Source: Ignavibacteria bacterium (lineage in GTDB: Bacteria; Bacteroidota; Ignavibacteria; Tepidaquicellales; Tepidaquicellaceae). From it: DNA of 38,817 bases. How positions within the stretch are numbered: the stretch's first letter is position 1; each line of letters begins with the position of its first letter. Both the position numbers and the translations under genes were made by a program. The DNA is taken from positions 1 through 38,817 of the forward strand of contig JAFGII010000048.1 of the NCBI GenBank assembly GCA_016929695.1, written 5' to 3'. The notes beneath the pieces were generated by a model, which saw nothing but the letters and a program-made list of their open reading frames with translations, searched no databases and had not been told where the DNA came from. This document shows positions 33,436-38,817 of this stretch, one piece after another.

Positions 33436-35265
33436 TTATTCAGGAATTTCCGGTAAGTAAATATAATATATTAACGAATCTACTTTTGCGAAATACTCAG
33501 GCTTATATTCTTTTTTATATTCAACTTTAATTGTAACAGCATATGAATTACTGCTGTTTGATATTCTGTACATATATTCAATCTGGTTGGAGATAATTTC
33601 TTCTCTGGGTTCACATTTAAAAGCTTTATATGCAGCCATTCTCACTGGAAAATCCCTTAAATTCTTTCCGCAGGAAAACTCGGTTCCTTTAATATCCTGA
33701 ATAACGAACATTTTAAAATCCGACACTTTACCGATTTCAGAAGGGTCTTTGATTACCTGTGAAGTATCACTGCTGAATTTAAATTTTCTGCCTCCATAAT
33801 CCAGACTGTCGATCAATGTCCAACCGTATTTATCGAACGGAATTGATACCACATTTGTATTAATAGTATCTGTTGAATTAATACCCGAAAAAGAATTTCC
33901 CACACTTGTTGAATCACCTCTTCTTAATTTATCAAGATCTTCATTGTTCTTAGCTATTTCAGTTGAATCAGATTTTAAAGTAGTATCTTTCTTTGTTACT
34001 TCTATTCTTGGAGTTCTGATTGGATTTCTTCTAATATTGATTCTCGGGGTTACGATAGGTTTATCTTCTCCGCTGTCTTCTTTTTTCTCTTCCAGAGGGA
34101 TATCAACTTTCATTTCAGGAATATCCTGAATCACAATCAGACGCTGAGTCTTTTGTTCTTCACTTGTTTCCTCTGTCATCGTAATACCGGAATAAATAGA
34201 CATTGAAAACATCAAAACAATCAATGAACAAACCATACCAATTTTTAAGTTTTTTTCAACTATTCTCCGGTTGATGGCATATTTATTTTTACCCGGTTTT
34301 AATTTTTCTTCATAATATTCTTCACGAGTTTTTGGTTTGTATTGTTCAAGGATTTCCTTCTTTGCGGCTTCATCAACAACTAAATCCCTTACTGAGGGGT
34401 CAATTAAAAATTTTTTTGTTTGTTTTTCGCCGGATTCTTCGGTAGTATCAGTTAAACTTTCTTCTGTCGTTCTTGTTTTAAATAGATGCACCTGTTCATC
34501 TATTTTTTCGGTGCTTTCTTTTTTATTTATTGATACTATTATTTCAACTTCCTGAGACTTGCCTTCTTCTTTCGGATGAACAAGAATTCTGTTTGATTGA
34601 GTCTGCTTTAAATCATCTTCATCAGGTTTTTTACTTTTTACAAAACAATCGACACCGACAGCTTTATCTGTTTCAACGACTATCCTTAATAAATTTTCAT
34701 TTATCAGACTGATTTGATAGTTACTTTTTGGAAAAACAACTTCGGGCTTATTAATATTTTCCTGTTCATTTGTAGTTTCTTCAGCCGGTTCTCTTTCGTT
34801 AATTTTATCTTCAGCCGGTTCAGTAGTTATTTCTTCAACCGGTTCGGGAATTATTTCATCGGGTTTTTCGCCTGGTATATCATTGACAATTTCAGGAATA
34901 GTTTCATCGATTTTTTCGGATGTTAAGTCATCGACAATCTCAGGAGTTATTTCTTGCATCTTTTCGGGGAGTATTTCTTCAAATTCATTCTGAATTTTTT
35001 CTCCTGTTTCACCATTAACAGGTTGATTTAAAACAGCATCCTTGTTTTTCTCATCAGTTTTCTTGGGATGTAATATATTTTTATGATGTGAATCTTGAAC
35101 TTTTTTAGTTGTCGAAAAATTCTCACTCTGAACTTCATTTGCTTTATCAGAGGAAAGTTTTTCTTTAGTATGTTTCTTTATATTCGGAGAAGAACCTGCT
35201 TTTGACTTTCCGGTCTTTTTTTCTTTTCCCGCGTTATCTTCTTTATTTATATTCTTTTTTGCCAT
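33436..35265 (-). CDS. Membrane-anchored acidic protein with long cytosolic tail
   Basis: I do not recognise this 609-residue protein. Residues 1-80 are Lys- and Asn-rich. About 85-165 is a degenerate acidic repeat built on IPEIVDDI/EKIDETIPE units. About 175-265 looks like a beta-sandwich (YQISLINENLLRIVVETDKA). A single membrane helix lies at about 340-363 (IGMVCSLIVLMFSMSIYSG). The ~246 residues beyond it begin with RLIVIQDIPEMKVDIP and a proline-arginine stretch (TPRINIRRNPIRTPRI), then a folded end with two cysteines. There is no signal peptide, so the N-terminal 340 residues should be cytosolic. The layout recalls TonB/TolA-like spanning proteins, but no TonB C-terminal domain is evident. 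It is alone on its strand. Confidence 0.75.
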   Translation of the reverse strand: MAKKNINKEDNAGKEKKTGKSKAGSSPNIKKHTKEKLSSDKANEVQSENFSTTKKVQDSHHKNILHPKKTDEKNKDAVLNQPVNGETGEKIQNEFEEILPEKMQEITPEIVDDLTSEKIDETIPEIVNDIPGEKPDEIIPEPVEEITTEPAEDKINEREPAEETTNEQENINKPEVVFPKSNYQISLINENLLRIVVETDKAVGVDCFVKSKKPDEDDLKQTQSNRILVHPKEEGKSQEVEIIVSINKKESTEKIDEQVHLFKTRTTEESLTDTTEESGEKQTKKFLIDPSVRDLVVDEAAKKEILEQYKPKTREEYYEEKLKPGKNKYAINRRIVEKNLKIGMVCSLIVLMFSMSIYSGITMTEETSEEQKTQRLIVIQDIPEMKVDIPLEEKKEDSGEDKPIVTPRINIRRNPIRTPRIEVTKKDTTLKSDSTEIAKNNEDLDKLRRGDSTSVGNSFSGINSTDTINTNVVSIPFDKYGWTLIDSLDYGGRKFKFSSDTSQVIKDPSEIGKVSDFKMFVIQDIKGTEFSCGKNLRDFPVRMAAYKAFKCEPREEIISNQIEYMYRISNSSNSYAVTIKVEYKKEYKPEYFAKVDSLIYYIYLPEIPE

Positions 35266-35770
35266 ATTAAAAATAAATTTAACTATATTGCCATAAATAA
35301 TAAATCCATAAACATTTTCATACTAATATATACTAAAAAAACATCGAATAAGTTCATAAAAAAGCAAATTTAAAATATTAATAATGATTAAAATTAAAAT
35401 TCACTAATTGCATAAACCATTTTTTATATTTTTTAGTATTATGAAGAAGTAGTTTCATAGAGAGAAAAGTTAAAATTTATAAGATACAGAGCATAATGTA
35501 ATATTTATATTAAAATTTCGGTACAATTTTGGTATTGTAAGTCTATGACAAAAGAAATTGAATATCAGAATATTTTTCTCAATTAACATAAAATCCGACG
35601 GAGTAAAAATCATTATTAAACATTCTTTTTTATATAATAACGGAGCTAAATTCAATATTTATAAATATTTATACATACTTTTCTGAAAAAACAGTATTTT
35701 ATTTTAATAATGAATTTTATTTTCCAAAAATAAATGTTAAATTTATTTAAAACTTAAAAAGGAGCAAGAA
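35266..35770. other. Long AT-rich divergent promoter region
   Basis: Just over 500 bp separate the minus-strand acidic protein from the plus-strand T9SS substrate. It is extremely AT-rich. A 61-codon minus frame at 35470-35655 has no recognisable features. No repeat was found. Promoters for both neighbours should lie here. The plus-strand gene has a clear Shine-Dalgarno sequence at 35759-35764. Confidence 0.5.
35759..35764 (+). promoter_or_regulatory. Strong Shine-Dalgarno site
   Basis: AAGGAG lies six bases before the ATG at 35771. Most genes in this window lack so good a match, so this T9SS substrate is probably translated efficiently, and the start is well fixed. Confidence 0.75.
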
Positions 35771-37294
35771 ATGAAAAAAATCCTAACACTGACAGTTCTG
35801 ATATTGCTGGTTAGTATTTCTTTTTCTCAGGAAGTTAAACTTGAAAAAGCAATTCTTTCCGGTAATAATCAGCAAACCGGTCCGACATGGGGAACTGAAA
35901 TTGTAGTTTCGCCTTACGAGCCAATCGGTCCAATTGCTGCGGCTCAACTTGGCGGTGATATATACATTGCCGTGAATGATACATTAGCGACGACCAATCT
36001 TGGATTGATTATATTTAAATCATCCAATAATGGTGCTAACTGGACTTTAGGACCAACAGGCATTACTTACAGGGGGAAATTTGACAGATTAGTTTTTGTC
36101 ACCACGGGAATAGGACCTGATTCTCTGAATTTGTTTATGCTTGCACAAAATACTATCTACAGATGGAATGTCGTGACAAATTCATTTAATCAGGTATTAA
36201 CGGCAGGTCTTTACAGGACATTTGATGTAACAGGTTCATCAACCGGTGGTTTATATATATTTCTGGATGTACTTACATCTAACAGCATTCCGAGAAATGC
36301 TTCAACAGACGGGGGTTTTACCTGGCCGATATCTGCAACCGTTACATCGTCAGGAGCTATTCCCCGTGTAACTCCTATGATTGGCGGCGACTCCACCATT
36401 CTGAATTATTACAATACAGCAACAATAGTCGGAGGCGATACATCCACTGCTGCGATTCGTTCTGCCAGATACAGACAGACAGCAAACGGTACTCTTTCAT
36501 CAGGAAATTTTTTAGATGCTGCGACGGAAAATGTTCCGAAACACGAATATAAAAGCGCCAAGATTAACAATAACATCTGGCTGATATACACTACCGGAAC
36601 GACAGGAAACATAGATATACTTGGAAGAAAGAGTGATAATTCAGGAGTAAGTTACGGTTCTCCTGTAAATATAGCTGCTAATCCTAATGTTGACGAGTAC
36701 TGGTTTGATATAAAAGTATATACAGGAGCCCCGACAGGATTTGATTTTATATATTATTCGGACAGTTTGCAATCAGGAGTTCCTACTAACAGCACGGATA
36801 AACTGATGTACACATACGCAACATCGTCAATGACAAATTTTGCAGCACCCGTTCAGATTAGTCAGTATCCACCCGGATGGTCGGAAGCCGATTATGTACC
36901 CGTAATTGCATCGTTACCTCCGCTTGACCTTGGTGCAGTTTGGGTCGGTCTTGACGGGACATCAAAGAAAGTATATTGGGACAGATATGATTTAATTTCG
37001 AAGATAAAAAATCAAAACAACGAAATTCCTGCACAATACAGTCTTTCACAAAATTATCCGAATCCGTTCAATCCTGCAACAAAAATTCAGTTTGAAATAC
37101 CGAACAGCAGTTTTGTAACACTGAAAGTATATGATATGCTTGGCAGGGAAGTAACCGATATAGTATCTCAGGATTTAACAGCGGGAAAATACATTGTTGA
37201 TTTTGACGCTTCGCAGTTAACGAGCGGCGTATATTTTTATAAGATTACGGCAGGAAATTTCAGTGAAACCAAAAAGATGTTATTAGTTAAATGA
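35771..37294 (+). CDS. T9SS substrate, sialidase-like beta-propeller body
   Basis: A 507-residue exported protein. A signal peptide (MKKILTLTVLILLVSISFSQ) is followed by a ~380-residue beta-rich body with segments such as FKSSNNGANWTLGPTG, NASTDGGFTWPIS and DILGRKSDNSGVSYGSPVNI. These resemble the Asp-box motifs of BNR/exo-sialidase-like propellers. It ends with a T9SS type A sorting domain (NYPNPFNPATK, VYDMLGREVT, SGVYFYKITAG). No catalytic residues could be identified, so an enzymatic role is not claimed. It should be surface-attached or released. A terminator hairpin follows 45 bp after the stop. Confidence 0.86.
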   Translation: MKKILTLTVLILLVSISFSQEVKLEKAILSGNNQQTGPTWGTEIVVSPYEPIGPIAAAQLGGDIYIAVNDTLATTNLGLIIFKSSNNGANWTLGPTGITYRGKFDRLVFVTTGIGPDSLNLFMLAQNTIYRWNVVTNSFNQVLTAGLYRTFDVTGSSTGGLYIFLDVLTSNSIPRNASTDGGFTWPISATVTSSGAIPRVTPMIGGDSTILNYYNTATIVGGDTSTAAIRSARYRQTANGTLSSGNFLDAATENVPKHEYKSAKINNNIWLIYTTGTTGNIDILGRKSDNSGVSYGSPVNIAANPNVDEYWFDIKVYTGAPTGFDFIYYSDSLQSGVPTNSTDKLMYTYATSSMTNFAAPVQISQYPPGWSEADYVPVIASLPPLDLGAVWVGLDGTSKKVYWDRYDLISKIKNQNNEIPAQYSLSQNYPNPFNPATKIQFEIPNSSFVTLKVYDMLGREVTDIVSQDLTAGKYIVDFDASQLTSGVYFYKITAGNFSETKKMLLVK

Positions 37295-37339
37295 TCCCGT
37301 TAAAAAACGAAAATTTAAGTAAATAACAAATTACAAAAT

Positions 37340-37383
37340 AACCGCAGAGTAATAATATATGCGAGATTTTACTCTGCGGTTTT
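37340..37383 (+). terminator. Rho-independent terminator
   Basis: A perfect 13-bp stem (AACCGCAGAGTAA / TTACTCTGCGGTT) with a 16-base loop is followed by a short T-run. It ends the T9SS-substrate transcript on the plus strand. Confidence 0.85.
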
Positions 37384-37597
37384 AAAAACACTTCTTCCAA
37401 GAAACCTTCTTTATAAAATTTTTTAATTTTCTAATAATCCCGCACTATTCGGCAATTACTGAATAAAGATTTTATATTTGTTTTTGTGTGAGGTTCTGAT
37501 TAAATCATCAGTCACCGGTACAGATAAGTTGTCTGTAAAATAAAATCCGAAATGAAAAAACAATTATAACTTTATTTAAATTTGTTTATTTTTGAAT
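37384..37597. other. AT-rich upstream region of the NlpC/P60 gene
   Basis: There is no gene here and no repeat recognised. The promoter for the NlpC/P60 lipoprotein should be in this stretch. Confidence 0.4.
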
Positions 37598-38455
37598 ATG
37601 AAATATCTGAAAATAGTTTTTTTCTTCCTTTTACCGTTAATAATTCTAGCAGGCTGTTCCTCTTCCGAAAAAACAGATATTAATTACACGGGAATTAAAT
37701 ATGTTAGTGCCAGAACTTATACACCTGTTTTCAATATTCCCGATATATATAAATTTCTTTCGGAGATAGAAGAGGAAATAAAAACCGATAAAAAAGGACT
37801 TATTCCGGAAATAAGTTATATTGCACCTCCCGGGGAAGAGTTTGAAATTATAGGAATAACCAAACAAAATGATCACACAATTTTTAAAATAAAACCTGCC
37901 AATTCCGAAAAAACTTACTATATAGACAGCAGATTTACCGAGCGGTCAGACGGTAAAAAAAATCAGGGCGAGAAGTTATCGAAAGAAGAAATAATTCGAA
38001 ATCTGAAAGCGATGGAAGGATATCCCTATGAATACGGCGGCGCGACAGCAAACGGAGTATATAAATTTGAATCAATGTATGAAATAAAAGGACTAAGAGA
38101 AAAATGGAAACCAAAGGGACTGGATTGCTCGGGACTGATATATCAGGCAACGAACGGCGCAATTCCGAGGAGTTCAAGTGAAATAGTGAAGTACGGAGAA
38201 GGACTTGACATCGAAGGGAAAAAACTTGATGACATTATTGATATGCTTGAGCCGCTGGACATTATAGGATATCCCGGTCACGTATTAATCGTGATAGACA
38301 AAAACAGCGTGATGGAAAGTTCTCCGAAAAAAGGAGTGAGAATACTTCAGACGGAAACACGTATAAAACAACTGATGAAAGACAGGAAGCCGGTTAACGA
38401 TGCTGAAGGCAAAGATAAAAATAAAATTTTCGTAGTGAGAAGGTGGTATAAGTGA
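37598..38455 (+). CDS. NlpC/P60-family lipoprotein (putative peptidoglycan hydrolase)
   Basis: A 285-residue lipid-anchored cell-wall hydrolase candidate. The ATG at 37598 gives a lipoprotein signal with lipobox LAGC (residue 20); the TTG two codons earlier is less likely. Residues ~30-125 are a spacer with a possible SH3-like segment (PPGEEFEIIGITKQNDHTIF). The NlpC/P60 domain follows with the catalytic cysteine in GLDCSGLIYQA, the histidine in YPGHVLIVID and a polar third position in ESSPKKGV. Such enzymes cut the peptide stems of peptidoglycan. The stop codon TGA is itself part of the first unit of the 7-bp minisatellite. Confidence 0.87.
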   Translation: MKYLKIVFFFLLPLIILAGCSSSEKTDINYTGIKYVSARTYTPVFNIPDIYKFLSEIEEEIKTDKKGLIPEISYIAPPGEEFEIIGITKQNDHTIFKIKPANSEKTYYIDSRFTERSDGKKNQGEKLSKEEIIRNLKAMEGYPYEYGGATANGVYKFESMYEIKGLREKWKPKGLDCSGLIYQATNGAIPRSSSEIVKYGEGLDIEGKKLDDIIDMLEPLDIIGYPGHVLIVIDKNSVMESSPKKGVRILQTETRIKQLMKDRKPVNDAEGKDKNKIFVVRRWYK

Positions 38456-38546
38456 CAAGTGGCAAGTGGCAAGTGACAAGTGGCAAGTGGCAAGTGACAA
38501 GTGACAAGTGACAAGTGGCAAGTGACAAGTGGCAAGTGACAAGTGA
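38452..38546. repeat. Minisatellite: 13 perfect-period 7-bp units
   Basis: Thirteen consecutive units of GTGACAA or GTGGCAA (A/G at one position, no insertions or deletions), then a partial GTGA. The first unit contains the TGA stop of the NlpC/P60 gene. The array ends 68 bp before the ATG of the next gene, a probable restriction-modification enzyme. Long minus-strand frames across it are by-products. Confidence 0.95.
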
Positions 38547-38614
38547 TTAGCTGTGGTAATTGTCTTAAAATGTTCCAATGAAATTTATATATTAGCACAG
38601 AAAGCACATCATCA

Positions 38615-38817
38615 ATGAAAAATTTCGAAAACGCATACAAAGAAATTTGTAAACTTACGGAAGATTTCAAAAAGAATGAAAGTTCTTACCTTTCTCCGTC
38701 TTATATGGAAGCAGAAGTCCGCAGGGATTACATAGACAAGTTTTTCGAAGCACTCGGATGGGACGTATATCACAGACAGCAGAAAAATCCTTATGAGCAG
38801 GAAGTCAAAGTTGAAAA
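38615..38817 (+). CDS. N-terminus of a probable restriction-modification enzyme (cut by window edge)
   Basis: The frame from ATG 38615 runs open to the window end, 67 complete codons. The segment YMEAEVRRDYIDKFFEALGW, followed by DV and then YEQEVKVE, is the N-terminal pattern found in type I R subunits and, more often, in large type IIG/Eco57I-like restriction-methylase fusions. There, a short helix is followed by a PD-(D/E)xK nuclease fold. The catalytic and methylase parts are not in the window, so the type cannot be fixed. It is directly downstream of the 7-bp minisatellite. Confidence 0.7.
   Translation, partial: MKNFENAYKEICKLTEDFKKNESSYLSPSYMEAEVRRDYIDKFFEALGWDVYHRQQKNPYEQEVKVE

Noticed and set aside
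35470-35655. 61-codon minus-strand frame in the divergent AT-rich gap
   Set aside because: It has an AT-driven composition, no domain and no start signal.
38285-38670. Two minus-strand frames with CHLPLATCHL-like repeats
   Set aside because: They are read from the 7-bp minisatellite plus the antisense strand of the NlpC/P60 gene.

Overview
The window reads as chromosomal DNA of a low-GC bacterium from the Bacteroidota/Chlorobi side of the tree, most plausibly Ignavibacteria or a close relative. The main clue is the type IX secretion (T9SS) type A sorting tail, with NYPNPFNP followed by a GREV-type motif and a SGVYFYR-like end, on three large secreted proteins plus one tiny relic. Also consistent are frequent TTG starts, a stand-alone LpxH-type hydrolase, FolE2 instead of FolE1, and GC-rich intergenic hairpin repeats in an otherwise AT-rich background. 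I saw no tRNA, rRNA, transposase, integrase or CRISPR array.

Layout. 1-9532 is almost entirely minus strand: TPR protein, OB-fold lipoprotein and era joined by ATGA overlaps; two small secreted proteins; a BNR/Ycf48-like T9SS substrate preceded by a 54-codon signal-peptide plus sorting-tail relic; a lipoprotein; a composite 41-bp repeat block; then a methyltransferase, an aldehyde dehydrogenase and an SDR. 9668-11476 is a DUF4153 membrane protein that converges, across a G-rich minisatellite and a bidirectional terminator, on a LamG/P-domain T9SS substrate. 14318-20156 (minus) holds a Dna2-like nuclease-helicase, a small membrane protein, a GAF/SpoIIE-type phosphatase and an acetyltransferase. 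20491-21525 (plus) is a DUF1330 and metallo-hydrolase pair.

21588-27185 (minus) is the housekeeping core: a peroxiredoxin, then ribF-rpsO-pnp with a STAS-domain gene attached, then queG. 27499-33112 (plus) runs rpmG (L33, too short for simple ORF cut-offs), a Nudix hydrolase, folE2, a DsbD-alpha-like secreted protein, an LpxH-like hydrolase, a class A penicillin-binding protein and ndk. 33436-35265 (minus) is a membrane-anchored acidic protein of unknown function. The end (plus) has a third T9SS substrate, an NlpC/P60 lipoprotein, and the first 67 codons of a likely restriction-modification enzyme cut by the window edge.

Most genes are ordinary. The oddest material lies between them. Three perfectly periodic 8-, 8- and 7-bp minisatellites each start at or within a few bases of a stop codon. 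A composite hairpin/41-bp repeat and several small hairpin repeats are dispersed, and one of the latter has apparently been absorbed into the predicted N-terminus of a lipoprotein. A miniature gene joins a signal peptide directly to a T9SS tail. I did not find a clear new multi-gene defence or metabolic system. The best leads are the minisatellites, the miniature T9SS gene, the cysteine-less Dna2-like enzyme and the Nudix-folE2 pair.
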